A stretch of 64,000 nt of DNA from CAJQLB01 sp905479065 (GTDB lineage Bacteria > Bacteroidota > Bacteroidia > Flavobacteriales > Flavobacteriaceae). A model generated the notes under the pieces. The model worked only from the letters and a program-made list of their open reading frames with translations. It was not told the DNA's origin and searched no databases. The position numbers and the translations under genes are program-made. The stretch covers positions 2,232,001-2,296,000 of the forward strand of contig OX044364.1 in the NCBI GenBank assembly GCA_943846735.1, written 5' to 3'. Position 1 is the first letter of the stretch. Each line of letters begins with the position of its first letter. This document shows, piece by piece, positions 44,337 through 52,985 of this stretch.

Positions 44337-45632
44337 ATGAGTACTCAAAAATTTGCAACAAAAGCCTTGCACGCAGGGCACGACGTCCAATTAAACGGAG
44401 GGACAAGAGCGGTTCCTATTTATCAATCTACCGCTTATGTTTTCAATGATTCTGATCACGCGGCAAACCTATTTTCATTATCTGAAACAGGTAATATTTA
44501 TACTAGAATTAATAATCCAACCAATGATATTCTAGAACAGCGTTTGGCTGCACTCGAGGATGGAATTGCTGCAGTGGTAACATCATCAGGGACCTCTGCC
44601 ATTGCAACATCATTGCTCACGTTATTAAGATCGGGCGATCATATTGTTGCATCAAATAGCCTGTATGGTGGAACCTATAACCTACTGAGTGTTACTTTGC
44701 CAAGGCATGGCATCACGACCACATTTGTTGATCCATCTAGTCCACAGAATTTTAAAGAAGCAGCACAGGAAAATACACGTGCTTTTTTTATTGAATCTTT
44801 AGGAAACCCCAAATTAGATGTGTTAGATATTTCAGCAATTTCAATTGAAGCAAAAAATTATAAAGTTCCTTTAATTGTAGACAATACTGTGGCAACACCT
44901 TATTTACTAAATCCTATTAAATACGGCGCTAATATCGTTATTCACTCTTTAACGAAATATATCAACGGTAATGGAACAGCCTTAGGTGGAGTAATTATTG
45001 ATGCTGGCACCTTTGATTGGACAAACGGAAAATTTCCTGAATTTACTCAGCCGTCGCAGGGGTATCATGGTTTAGTTTATAGTGAAGTATTAGAAAGTGC
45101 TGCATTTATTGCTAAAGTTCGAATAGAAGGACTAAGGGACTATGGAGGTGCTTTGAGTCCGTTTAATGCATTTCAAATTATACAAGGTTTAGAAACCTTA
45201 GAACTAAGAATACAAAAGCACAGTGAAAACGCCCTAGAATTAGCGGAGTGGCTTCAAAAACAACCTGAGGTGAAGTGGGTGAATTACCCTGGTTTAAAAT
45301 CTAGTCCTTTTAAACAACTAGCTGACGAGTATTTGCCAAAAGGACAAAGTGGTATTGTGACGTTTGGTGTTCATGGCGGTTATGAAGCAGCAAAAATCAT
45401 TGCAGACAGAACAAAGCTATTTTCACTTTTGGCTAATATTGGTGACACAAAATCTCTTATAATTCATCCAGCAAGTACAACCCATCAACAATTGAGTGAT
45501 GATGCTCAATTGAGTACAGGTGTTACAAAAGATTTAATTCGATTGTCTGTAGGTATAGAAAATATTGAGGATTTAAAAAGTGATTTGAGAGAAGTTTTTG
45601 TCTTATTAAAAACAAAAGAATTACAAGACTAA
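44337..45632 (+). CDS. metY: O-acetylhomoserine sulfhydrylase
   Basis: The 431-residue PLP enzyme makes homocysteine from O-acetylhomoserine and sulfide. Features of the Cys/Met metabolism family: YQSTAYVFNDSDHAANLF, IYTRINNPTNDILEQRLAALEDG, and the pyridoxal-lysine in VIHSLTKYINGNGTALGG. The length and the long insertion fit MetY rather than cystathionine synthases. It is controlled by the SAM-I riboswitch upstream and followed after 31 bases by metX, which supplies its substrate. Confidence 0.95.
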   Translation: MSTQKFATKALHAGHDVQLNGGTRAVPIYQSTAYVFNDSDHAANLFSLSETGNIYTRINNPTNDILEQRLAALEDGIAAVVTSSGTSAIATSLLTLLRSGDHIVASNSLYGGTYNLLSVTLPRHGITTTFVDPSSPQNFKEAAQENTRAFFIESLGNPKLDVLDISAISIEAKNYKVPLIVDNTVATPYLLNPIKYGANIVIHSLTKYINGNGTALGGVIIDAGTFDWTNGKFPEFTQPSQGYHGLVYSEVLESAAFIAKVRIEGLRDYGGALSPFNAFQIIQGLETLELRIQKHSENALELAEWLQKQPEVKWVNYPGLKSSPFKQLADEYLPKGQSGIVTFGVHGGYEAAKIIADRTKLFSLLANIGDTKSLIIHPASTTHQQLSDDAQLSTGVTKDLIRLSVGIENIEDLKSDLREVFVLLKTKELQD

Positions 45633-45663
45633 AAATTCATATTGTTAGAACCACCAAAACATC

Positions 45664-46653
45664 ATGGAGCATCTAAATTTTATTGAAATTCTTAATTACA
45701 AGACTGAAAGTGGTAAGACAGTATCTTTAATGCTTTCTTATCAAACTTTTGGTCGCAGTATGCATGATTCACCAATTGTGATGGTGAATCATGCATTAAC
45801 AGGAAATTCTAATGTCACAGGCAACTCAGGCTGGTGGAGTCCTATTGTGGGCTCGGGTAAATGTATTGATACCGATTATTACTCTATTTTAAGTTTTAAT
45901 ATTCCAGGTAACGGTTTTGATGGTATTAATGAACATTTAATATTTAATTACAAAGACTTCACAGCGAAAGACATTGCAAAAATATTTTTGATTGGTCTTG
46001 AAAAATTAAATATAACTTCTCTTTTTGCCATAATTGGAGGTTCTGTTGGTGGTGGCCTTGCTTGGGAATTAGCAGCTTTAAAACCGAATTTGACTAAAAA
46101 TCTTATTCCCATTGCATCAGACTGGAAAGCAACAGATTGGGTAATTGCAAATTGTCATATACAGGAAAGTATTTTAAATAATTCAAGCAAACCCTTGTTT
46201 GATGCACGGTTACATGCCATGACATTGTATAGAACGCCAGAATCGTTTTTGCAAAAATTTCAAAGAGGAAAAGTAAAAAATATATTTTTTGATGTTGAGG
46301 CATGGTTAAATCATCATGGGAACTCACTTCATGAGAGATTCCAATTGTCCGCTTATAAACTTATGAATCAAATATTACGTACAATAGATATCACAAATGA
46401 CACTTCTAGTTTCATAGAGGTTGCTAGGCAAATAGTAGCAGATATTCATATTGTTAGTATTAATTCTGACCTTTTTTTTAAAAAAGAGGAAAACTGGAAT
46501 ACTTATTTAGAGCTCAAAAAAACAAAAGAAAATGTAACAATTCACGAAATACATTCCATTCATGGTCATGATGCCTTTTTAATTGAACATGATCAATTAT
46601 CTAACTTGTTAGATAGTATTTTTTCTCAAAAAGCAATGAAATTAGTCATTTAA
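45664..46653 (+). CDS. metX: Homoserine O-acetyltransferase (alpha/beta hydrolase fold)
   Basis: The 329-residue protein acetylates homoserine, giving the substrate for MetY. The oxyanion region NHALTGNSNVTG, the nucleophile Ser in IIGGSVGGGLAWE and the acid/base residues in HSIHGHDAFLIEH match the MetX family. It is somewhat shorter than the 370-380-residue MetX of proteobacteria and lacks part of the usual cap region; Bacteroidota forms are short. The annotation as acetyl rather than succinyl transferase rests on fold and on the partnership with metY. Confidence 0.88.
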   Translation: MEHLNFIEILNYKTESGKTVSLMLSYQTFGRSMHDSPIVMVNHALTGNSNVTGNSGWWSPIVGSGKCIDTDYYSILSFNIPGNGFDGINEHLIFNYKDFTAKDIAKIFLIGLEKLNITSLFAIIGGSVGGGLAWELAALKPNLTKNLIPIASDWKATDWVIANCHIQESILNNSSKPLFDARLHAMTLYRTPESFLQKFQRGKVKNIFFDVEAWLNHHGNSLHERFQLSAYKLMNQILRTIDITNDTSSFIEVARQIVADIHIVSINSDLFFKKEENWNTYLELKKTKENVTIHEIHSIHGHDAFLIEHDQLSNLLDSIFSQKAMKLVI

Positions 46654-46720
46654 TTTATAGTGTTTTGAGATCTTTTGTAAGACTTATTCTTTTGAATATT
46701 TAAGCACTGCTTTTATTCAT

Positions 46721-46728
46721 TATATTTG
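46721..46728 (+). promoter_or_regulatory. Possible -7 box for the PagL-like gene
   Basis: TATATTTG matches TAnnTTTG fully, 10 bases before the chosen ATG at 46738. It would give a very short 5' leader. The nearest TTTG upstream is at 26 bases, longer than usual. Confidence 0.45.
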
Positions 46729-46737
46729 TCTTTTGTT

Positions 46738-47838
46738 ATGAGAATTACCTTTGTTTTTGTGTTTTTGTTTGGTGTCTACCTGTGTTTTGGTCAAAACCAA
46801 AGTGAATCTCAATTTTCATCTTTTGACATCAATTATTTTTCAGGAAATATTGCACTTCATAACGATGATATTCTTCATTTAATACAGGGTCACCCTGAAG
46901 GAGTTATTCTCAGTTGGAATACAAAAACATTTGGAAAACAGGCATGGGAGCAACGGTACAACTACCCTGATTACGGTCTTTCATTTAGTTATCAAAATTT
47001 AAAATATGATGTGTTAGGTCAAAATTATGCGATTTACGGGCATTATAATTTTTATTTTTTCAACCGTAACTTAATGCTGAGAATTGGTCAAGGGCTTGCT
47101 TTAACAACTAATCCGTATGACAAAAACACGAATTTTAAAAATAATGCTTTTGGAACAAGACTGATGAGTAGTACTTATTTTATGGCAAATTATATAAAAG
47201 AGCGTGTTTTTAGTCAGTTTGGTTTTCAGTTTGGTTTGTCACTTATTCATTATTCTAATGCCAACGTTAAAGCTCCAAACACGAGTATTAATTCATTGAC
47301 CATTAATGCAGGTGTGATTTATAATTTAAATGACAGCTATCCTTACTACCAATATGACTTAACTGATGATGTAAGATATCAAGAGTCTATTAAGTACAAT
47401 ATTGTTTTTAGAAGTGGAGTAAATGAAAGTGATGTCATTGGAAGTGGTCAATTTCCATTCTATATACTTTCTACATATCTGGACAAAAGAGTATCTAGGA
47501 AAAGTGCTGTTCATATTGGTTTTGACGCTTTTTTTTCAAATTTTTTAAAAGAATTAATCTATTATCAATCAGTAGCATTTCCAGATTACAATATTAATCC
47601 TGAGACAGATTATAAACGTTTAGGCTTATTTGTTGGACACGAATTATTTATAAATAAACTATCGATTGTGACGCAGTTGGGGTATTACCTTTATTATCCT
47701 TATGATTTCGAGGGAAGAACGTATCAGCGAATTGGTGTGAAACGTTATTTTGGATCAAAATGGTTTGTAGCGATTACGTTAAAATCACATGTGGCGAAAG
47801 CAGAAGCAGTTGAATTTGGTATAGGAATTCGCCTTTAA
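46738..47838 (+). CDS. PagL-like lipid A deacylase / acyloxyacyl hydrolase family outer-membrane protein
   Basis: The 366-residue protein starts with a signal peptide (ITFVFVFLFGVYLCFGQ). The later part contains SLIHYSNANVKAPNTSINSL, which resembles the His-Ser catalytic region of PagL-type 3-O-deacylases (H-x-S-N with N later in the motif). Surrounding segments look like beta-barrel strands. Such enzymes remove an acyl chain from lipid A in the outer membrane. The frame can be extended upstream by four codons from a TTG, but ATG at 46738 begins the signal peptide cleanly and the earlier codons overlap a promoter box. Substrate inferred from family. Confidence 0.75.
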   Translation: MRITFVFVFLFGVYLCFGQNQSESQFSSFDINYFSGNIALHNDDILHLIQGHPEGVILSWNTKTFGKQAWEQRYNYPDYGLSFSYQNLKYDVLGQNYAIYGHYNFYFFNRNLMLRIGQGLALTTNPYDKNTNFKNNAFGTRLMSSTYFMANYIKERVFSQFGFQFGLSLIHYSNANVKAPNTSINSLTINAGVIYNLNDSYPYYQYDLTDDVRYQESIKYNIVFRSGVNESDVIGSGQFPFYILSTYLDKRVSRKSAVHIGFDAFFSNFLKELIYYQSVAFPDYNINPETDYKRLGLFVGHELFINKLSIVTQLGYYLYYPYDFEGRTYQRIGVKRYFGSKWFVAITLKSHVAKAEAVEFGIGIRL

Positions 47839-47864
47839 TTTTATAAAAACACTCTATTAAAGCT

Positions 47865-48611
47865 ATGAAACATCTCTTAATATTATTGTCTTTTATGTTT
47901 TTATATAATTGCAACAGTGACAATATTTTTGATTGCATTCAAGGAGAGGGCAATCGTATTCGGCAAGAAATTGAAATTGAGTCATTTGATCAAATATTAG
48001 TTAATCGTGACATTGAATTAATTTTAAAACAAGAGCAATTCCACAATGTCATTGTGGAAACAGGTCAAAATCTCTTAAGTGGTATTAAAGTTGAGGTTAT
48101 TGAAAATCAATTACAATTAACGGACGACAATACGTGTAATTTTGTAAGGGATTATGGCCTAACCAAAATATTTGTTTCGGCTCCTAACATCAATCAAATA
48201 ATACAGTCATCACAATATGACGTGTCTTCTGATGGAATTCTAAACTTTCCTGATTTGAAGATTATATCAGAGGATTTTTCTTTGACTAACAATTTTACCG
48301 TTGGTGATTACAGGTTAGAATTAAGTTGTAACAACTTAGAAATTATATCAAATAATATCTCTTCATTTTTTATTTCAGGTAGCACTACGAATTTAACAAT
48401 TGGTTTTTTCTCAGGGTCAGGACGTTTTGAAGCTGATGGTTTGATAGCTCAAAATATCAGTCTATTTCATCGTGGCAGTAATGACATGATTATTAACCCG
48501 CAGCTGTCATTAAGGGGGGAATTACGTGGTACAGGAGATGTGATATCCAAAAACGAACCTGCTATTGTTGAAGTTGAACAATTTTACACCGGAACCTTAT
48601 TATTTCAATAG
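47865..48611 (+). CDS. Putative auto-adhesin lipoprotein (DUF2807 / GIN-type domain)
   Basis: The 248-residue lipoprotein has a lipobox (LLSFMFLYNC, Cys at about residue 16). The body is a repetitive beta-solenoid-like domain typical of the DUF2807 family: IESFDQILVNRDIELILKQ near the N-terminus, then many short strands such as LKIISEDFSLTNNFTVGDY and TNLTIGFFSGSGRFEADGL. Family function is unproven; surface adhesion has been suggested. It follows the PagL-like gene by 26 bases on the same strand, so both may be envelope genes of one unit. Confidence 0.82.
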   Translation: MKHLLILLSFMFLYNCNSDNIFDCIQGEGNRIRQEIEIESFDQILVNRDIELILKQEQFHNVIVETGQNLLSGIKVEVIENQLQLTDDNTCNFVRDYGLTKIFVSAPNINQIIQSSQYDVSSDGILNFPDLKIISEDFSLTNNFTVGDYRLELSCNNLEIISNNISSFFISGSTTNLTIGFFSGSGRFEADGLIAQNISLFHRGSNDMIINPQLSLRGELRGTGDVISKNEPAIVEVEQFYTGTLLFQ

Positions 48612-48916
48612 GGGTACTTGTTTCTAAAAAGTTGTGAAGCTCCTAAGTAATTAAGACAAATTCCTCAATATTAACGATTAGAATGAAATTCCAATATTAA
48701 TAAAATTATTTTGATGCTATGAACACACGGTTTTCTTTATTTTAAGTATTGAATAACTTAGTTTTTTAAGAAAAAGGCGTAAAATAAATAAATAATTATT
48801 GATTAAGTCACAGTTTTTCTATGAATTCAATAATAATGACCATAAACTTTTAAAAAGGAAAATTTTCTATTTTGATTTTTAAAAATATTATTTACATTAG
48901 CCCAACAATCAAAACA
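48612..48916. other. Intergenic region upstream of the aromatic leader
   Basis: The 305 bases are highly AT-rich. No full TAnnTTTG promoter box, terminator or structured RNA was identified. A TTTG at 48871-48874 with TATTTACA about 14 bases on is too weak to call. The promoter of the aromatic operon must lie here. Confidence 0.4.
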
Positions 48917-48991
48917 ATGACATTAAATTTCACATATCTTAACTGGTTTTATTTTTTCTTTGATGAAAGAAGCGAGACGATGTGTAATTAA
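48917..48991 (+). CDS. Aromatic-rich leader peptide of the pheA operon
   Basis: ATG at 48917 opens a 24-codon frame closed by TAA at 48989-48991. The peptide reads MTLNFTYLNWFYFFF and then DERSETMCN: five Phe, two Tyr and one Trp within residues 5-15. This density of the operon's own end products is the hallmark of an attenuator leader. A terminator hairpin follows 21 bases after the stop. Bases 48973-48978 (CGAGAC), inside the end of the ORF, pair with the 5' arm of that hairpin. The peptide itself is probably not functional; its translation is the sensor. Confidence 0.85.
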   Translation: MTLNFTYLNWFYFFFDERSETMCN

Positions 48992-49012
48992 ATTATAAAT
49001 AAATTTAAATAT

Positions 49013-49044
49013 AAGTCTCGATTTAACATCGGGACTTTTTTTTT
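49013..49044 (+). terminator. Attenuator terminator upstream of pheA
   Basis: AAGTCTCGAT (49013-49022) and ATCGGGACTT (49028-49037) form a 10-bp stem (one GU pair) with a 5-base loop. The run of nine T at 49036-49044 overlaps the end of the stem. It ends 4 bases before the pheA ATG, so it can only act on transcripts entering this operon. Competing pairings: CGAGAC (48973-48978) with GTCTCG (49015-49020), and CGATGT (48978-48983) with ACATCG (49026-49031). Confidence 0.9.
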
Positions 49045-49048
49045 GAAT

Positions 49049-49876
49049 ATGATTAAATCAGTGGCAATACAGGGAATTAGAGGATCGTTTCATCATATCG
49101 TATCCAAAAATTATTTTGGTAATGATATACATTTGCTTGAGTGTTTGTCATTTGATCGTGCAGTGGATAGCTTAATTAATGAAGAAACAGATGCTGTAAT
49201 CATGGCTATTGAAAACTCAATCGCTGGTTCCATCATTCCAAATTATGCGCTCATTGATAATAAAAACTTACAGGTAATTGGTGAATATTATTTAGATATA
49301 CAGCATAATCTAATGGCTTTACCAAAGCAATCATTGAACGATATTTATGAAGTGTATTCACATCCAATGGCCTTATTACAGTGTAAAGATTTTTTCAAAA
49401 AACATCCTCACATTAAATTAATTGAAGATAAGGATACTGCTGAGGTGGCCGAACGTATTAAGGCAAAACAAATTAAAGGTGTGGCGGCAATTGCAAGTAA
49501 ATTGGCAGCTGAGTTGTTTGAACTCAATATTTTAGCTTCGAGTATTCAAACGATTAAGCAAAATGAAACAAGATTTATTATTGCAAAACGAGAATCTCAT
49601 GAAATCCCACAAAAAGAGGTAAATAAATCATCACTTAAATTTGATGTTGACCATAAACGGGGAAGTTTAGCCACAATTCTTAATGTGATGAGTGATTGTA
49701 GATTAAATCTTACAAAAATTCAATCTTTACCGAAAATTGAAACACCCTGGAAATATGCGTTTTTTACTGATGTGACTTTTGAAAAGTACGAAGATTTTGA
49801 AAAAGCAAAATCAATCATGACAATTATGGCACAAAATTTTAAAGTATTGGGAGAATATAAAAATGCGAAATTATGA
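49049..49876 (+). CDS. pheA: Prephenate dehydratase
   Basis: The 275-residue enzyme converts prephenate to phenylpyruvate on the phenylalanine branch. The N-terminal catalytic domain has AIQGIRGSFHHIVSKNYFG, IENSIAGSIIPNY and the TRF motif in KQNETRFIIAK. A C-terminal ACT domain (about 195-275) follows. There is no chorismate mutase domain. In that ACT domain the Phe-binding GALV and ESRP motifs read GSLA and QSLP, so Phe feedback may be weak. ATG at 49049 is chosen over the TTG at 49043, whose first two bases are the end of the terminator T run. The stop overlaps the next start by four bases (ATGA). Confidence 0.95.
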   Translation: MIKSVAIQGIRGSFHHIVSKNYFGNDIHLLECLSFDRAVDSLINEETDAVIMAIENSIAGSIIPNYALIDNKNLQVIGEYYLDIQHNLMALPKQSLNDIYEVYSHPMALLQCKDFFKKHPHIKLIEDKDTAEVAERIKAKQIKGVAAIASKLAAELFELNILASSIQTIKQNETRFIIAKRESHEIPQKEVNKSSLKFDVDHKRGSLATILNVMSDCRLNLTKIQSLPKIETPWKYAFFTDVTFEKYEDFEKAKSIMTIMAQNFKVLGEYKNAKL

Positions 49877-51018
49877 TTGACTCTGCTCAAAGACTAAATA
49901 GCGTTCAAGAATATTATTTTTCAAAGAAATTAAGAGAGGTTGCCTTGTTAAAGGCAAGTGGAAAACCAATTATAAATCTTGGTATTGGAAGTCCAGATTT
50001 ACAACCTCCACAAAAAGTTCTTACAGGAATAACAAAAGCGTTATCAGAAATTAATGCCCATAAATATCAGAGTTATCAAGGGTTGCCAGAATTGAGAGAT
50101 GCTATTGCTACTTTTTATAAAGAACATTACCAAGTTAATTTAAGCGCCGCCACGGAAGTTCTTCCTTTAATGGGAAGTAAAGAGGGAATCATGCATATTT
50201 CAATGGCGTTTTTAAATCAGGGAGATGAAGTTTTGATTCCAAATCCTGGATACCCAACATACAATGCAGTCACACAACTATTGCAAGCAAAATCTGTTTT
50301 TTATGATTTAGACGAAACAAGCAATTGGCTTCCAGACCTCGATTTAATCGAGAAAAAGGATTTGACTAGAGTGAAATTAATGTGGATTAATTATCCTAAC
50401 ATGCCCACTGGAGTAAAAGCATCACACGCTTTTTTTAATAAACTTGTGACTTTTGGCAAGCGACACAATATACTCATCATAAATGATAATCCTTACAGTT
50501 TTATTTTAAACGACACACCGCGGAGTATATTGAGTGTGAATGGGGCGAAGGATATTTGCTTAGAACTTAACTCATTGAGTAAAACATTTAACATGGCAGG
50601 ATGGAGAGTTGGAATGGTAATGGGTAACAATACCCATATCAATGCTATTTTAAAAGTAAAGAGCAATATGGACTCTGGTATGTTTTATGGAATTCAAAAA
50701 GGGGCTATTGAAGCAATGAAATGTTCACGACTGTGGTATTTAAGTCTAAACAATGTTTATGAACAAAGACGAGAATTAGTTTGGAAACTTGCGGATGCTT
50801 TAAATTGTACTTATGATAAAAGTGCTTCAGGGCTGTTTGTGTGGGCAAAAATACCTCCATTTTTTAAGTCGGAAGAGTTTGTTGATGCCATCTTAAAAAA
50901 CAATCATATTTTTATTGCTCCTGGCACCGTTTTTGGCAGTAAAGGTGAGGGATATATTAGGTTTTCGTTGTGTGCATCAACAGAGGAATTAGAGGAATCA
51001 ATAGCAAGAGTTTTATGA
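49873..51018 (+). CDS. Class I aminotransferase of the aromatic operon
   Basis: The 381-residue PLP-dependent enzyme belongs to the aspartate/tyrosine aminotransferase group. The Gly-rich NLGIGSPDLQPP, the PLP-contacting INDNPYSFI and the pyridoxal-lysine in LNSLSKTFNMAGWRVGM are present, as is the substrate-binding Arg in YIRFSLC. It is placed between pheA and tyrA with 4-base overlaps on both sides, so it most likely transaminates phenylpyruvate and 4-hydroxyphenylpyruvate, or prephenate. The exact keto-acid is inference. Confidence 0.9.
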   Translation: MIDSAQRLNSVQEYYFSKKLREVALLKASGKPIINLGIGSPDLQPPQKVLTGITKALSEINAHKYQSYQGLPELRDAIATFYKEHYQVNLSAATEVLPLMGSKEGIMHISMAFLNQGDEVLIPNPGYPTYNAVTQLLQAKSVFYDLDETSNWLPDLDLIEKKDLTRVKLMWINYPNMPTGVKASHAFFNKLVTFGKRHNILIINDNPYSFILNDTPRSILSVNGAKDICLELNSLSKTFNMAGWRVGMVMGNNTHINAILKVKSNMDSGMFYGIQKGAIEAMKCSRLWYLSLNNVYEQRRELVWKLADALNCTYDKSASGLFVWAKIPPFFKSEEFVDAILKNNHIFIAPGTVFGSKGEGYIRFSLCASTEELEESIARVL

Positions 51019-51866
51019 AAAATATATACATCATTGGTGTTGGTTTGATCGGAGGGAGTTTTGCATTAGATATACGACAACTATATCCTAATGCTAATAT
51101 TTTTGGGATTGACCATAGTGAGCTAAACCTAACTAAAGCAAGTGCTTTAGGAATTATAAATGATGTTGCAACCGTTAATGATTTAAGCCATGCAGATTTA
51201 GTGGTGGTTGCAATTCCCGTTAATGTCATTGTTGAGCAGTTACCAATAATTTTATCAAACATCTCAGACAACACATTAGTCATTGATGCTGGATCAACCA
51301 AAGAAGCTATCTGTCAAGCAGTTAAAAACCATCCTAGACGCAGGAATTTTTTGGCAACTCACCCAATTGCAGGAACAGAATTCTCTGGCCCATCTTCCGC
51401 AATTCACAGTTTGTATAAAGGGCAAACAAATATTATTTGTCAAGTAGAGGAAACTGCTTTTAAATTACAAGAAAAGGCATTAAAACTATTTGACGGTATG
51501 GGCATGAGAATTAGATATATGAAACCCAAAGCACATGATCAACATATCGCTTATGTATCACATTTATCACATATTAGTTCTTTCATGTTGGGAAAAACAG
51601 TTATTGAAAAGGAAAAAAATGAAAGAGACATTTTTGACATGGCAGGAAGTGGTTTTGAGTCTACAGTTCGATTGGCGAAAAGTTCACCAGAAATGTGGAC
51701 TCCTATTTTTAGACAGAATAAAATAAATATTTTAAAAACATTAGAAGAGTATATAGCAAATTTGAGTCAATTTAAACATCATATTGAAAACGATGACTTT
51801 GACTCCATATATCAAGAGATGAAAAGTACTAATCATATTAAAGAAATATTAAAAGGAATCGCTTAA
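51015..51866 (+). CDS. tyrA: Prephenate dehydrogenase
   Basis: The 283-residue NAD(P)-dependent enzyme makes 4-hydroxyphenylpyruvate for tyrosine. The Rossmann motif is at the very start (IYIIGVGLIGGSFALD), followed by DAGSTKEAIC and HPIAGTEFSGPSSA, with the conserved His-bearing HDQHIAYVSHLSHISSF. ATG at 51015 is chosen because it puts the dinucleotide motif at residue 4 and gives an ATGA overlap with the aminotransferase stop. A longer frame from 50970 would add 15 non-homologous residues. No chorismate mutase or ACT domain is present. Confidence 0.95.
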   Translation: MKNIYIIGVGLIGGSFALDIRQLYPNANIFGIDHSELNLTKASALGIINDVATVNDLSHADLVVVAIPVNVIVEQLPIILSNISDNTLVIDAGSTKEAICQAVKNHPRRRNFLATHPIAGTEFSGPSSAIHSLYKGQTNIICQVEETAFKLQEKALKLFDGMGMRIRYMKPKAHDQHIAYVSHLSHISSFMLGKTVIEKEKNERDIFDMAGSGFESTVRLAKSSPEMWTPIFRQNKINILKTLEEYIANLSQFKHHIENDDFDSIYQEMKSTNHIKEILKGIA

Positions 51867-51875
51867 AAAAGTAAC

Positions 51876-52958
51876 ATGAAAAATAAAAAAGAATTAAGAA
51901 CGTGGTTAAATAATTTTGAATTAGACCACCCGTTGGTGATCGCAGGTCCCTGTAGTGCTGAAACAGAGAAACAAGTTTTGGAAATAGCGCATCAATTAAA
52001 ACATACGGATGCAACAGTATTACGTGCAGGTATATGGAAGCCAAGAACACGACCAGGTAATTTTGAGGGTGTTGGTGCTTTAGGCCTAAAATGGCTTCAA
52101 AAGGCCAAAGAAGAAACAGGAATGCTTATTACAACAGAAGTTGCTAATGCAAATCATGTTGATCTCGCTTTACAACATGATGTTGATATTTTATGGATAG
52201 GAGCAAGAACGACTGTTAGTCCTTTTATAGTTCAAGAAATAGCGGAGGCCTTAAAAGGAACGGATAAGCCTGTGCTTATAAAAAATCCAGTAAATCCGGA
52301 CTTGTCGCTGTGGTTGGGGGCAGTAGAACGTTTTTACACTTCTGGAATAAATAATCTAGGTGTCATTCATAGAGGATTTTCGGCGTATGAAAAAACAAGA
52401 TATCGCAATAATCCAGAGTGGCAATTACCCATTGATTTACAAAATCGTTTTCCTGATTTACCGTTGATACTTGATCCATCTCATATCGCAGGTAGACGAG
52501 ATATTATATTTGATTTATGTCAAACAGCATTAGATTTAAATTTTGATGGGCTTATGGTTGAAACTCACCATGACCCAGATAATGCATGGAGTGACGCAGC
52601 GCAACAGATTACACCCTCTAACTTGGTCACTATTATGGATGACTTAAAAATTAGAAAAGAAACATCAGCAGAAGCAGATTATAAGAATAAAATAAATACA
52701 CTAAGAACTCAAATAGATGTTATTGATCATCAATTAATTGAAGTATTAGGAAAGCGTATGAAGGTTTCAGAGGGTATTGGTGAACTTAAAAAGAAAAATA
52801 ATGTCGCTGTTTTACAATCAAAGCGATGGAATGAAATATTGGGAAAAATGATTCTCGAGGGGGAGCAACACCAATTGAGTGAAGAATTTGTACTTAGGAT
52901 GTTCAAAGCTATTCATCAAGAATCGATAAATCATCAAGAAAAAATCTTAAAAGAATAA
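51876..52958 (+). CDS. Bifunctional 3-deoxy-D-arabino-heptulosonate 7-phosphate synthase / chorismate mutase
   Basis: This 360-residue protein starts and branches the aromatic pathway. The N-terminal part (about 1-265) is a DAHP synthase of the small, KDO8P-like group (VIAGPCSAET, RAGIWKPRTRPGNFEG, LILDPSHIAGRRD). The C-terminal part (about 270-360, INTLRTQIDVIDHQLIEVLGKRMKVSEGIGELKK) is an AroQ-type chorismate mutase. It is the only mutase in the operon and thus feeds both PheA and TyrA. In the related Prevotella fusion the mutase domain mediates prephenate feedback; that may apply here. A terminator follows. Confidence 0.93.
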   Translation: MKNKKELRTWLNNFELDHPLVIAGPCSAETEKQVLEIAHQLKHTDATVLRAGIWKPRTRPGNFEGVGALGLKWLQKAKEETGMLITTEVANANHVDLALQHDVDILWIGARTTVSPFIVQEIAEALKGTDKPVLIKNPVNPDLSLWLGAVERFYTSGINNLGVIHRGFSAYEKTRYRNNPEWQLPIDLQNRFPDLPLILDPSHIAGRRDIIFDLCQTALDLNFDGLMVETHHDPDNAWSDAAQQITPSNLVTIMDDLKIRKETSAEADYKNKINTLRTQIDVIDHQLIEVLGKRMKVSEGIGELKKKNNVAVLQSKRWNEILGKMILEGEQHQLSEEFVLRMFKAIHQESINHQEKILKE

Positions 52959-52985
52959 AAAAAAGCGCTGAAAGCGCTTTTTTTT
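52957..52985. terminator. Bidirectional terminator at the end of the aromatic operon
   Basis: AGCGCT (52964-52969), GAA loop, AGCGCT (52973-52978), flanked by an A run and a T run. The paired A/T runs extend the stem to about 13 bp. It serves both the aromatic operon and the convergent small gene, whose stop overlaps its right end. Confidence 0.9.

Noticed and set aside
48719..48745. Eight-codon frame MNTRFSLF as a second aromatic leader
   Set aside because: It has only two Phe, no hairpin follows it closely, and the better leader is 170 bases downstream.
49043..49048. TTG codon at 49043 as start of pheA
   Set aside because: Its first two bases are the end of the terminator T run, and the ATG six bases on gives the conserved N-terminus (MIKSVAIQGIRGSF).
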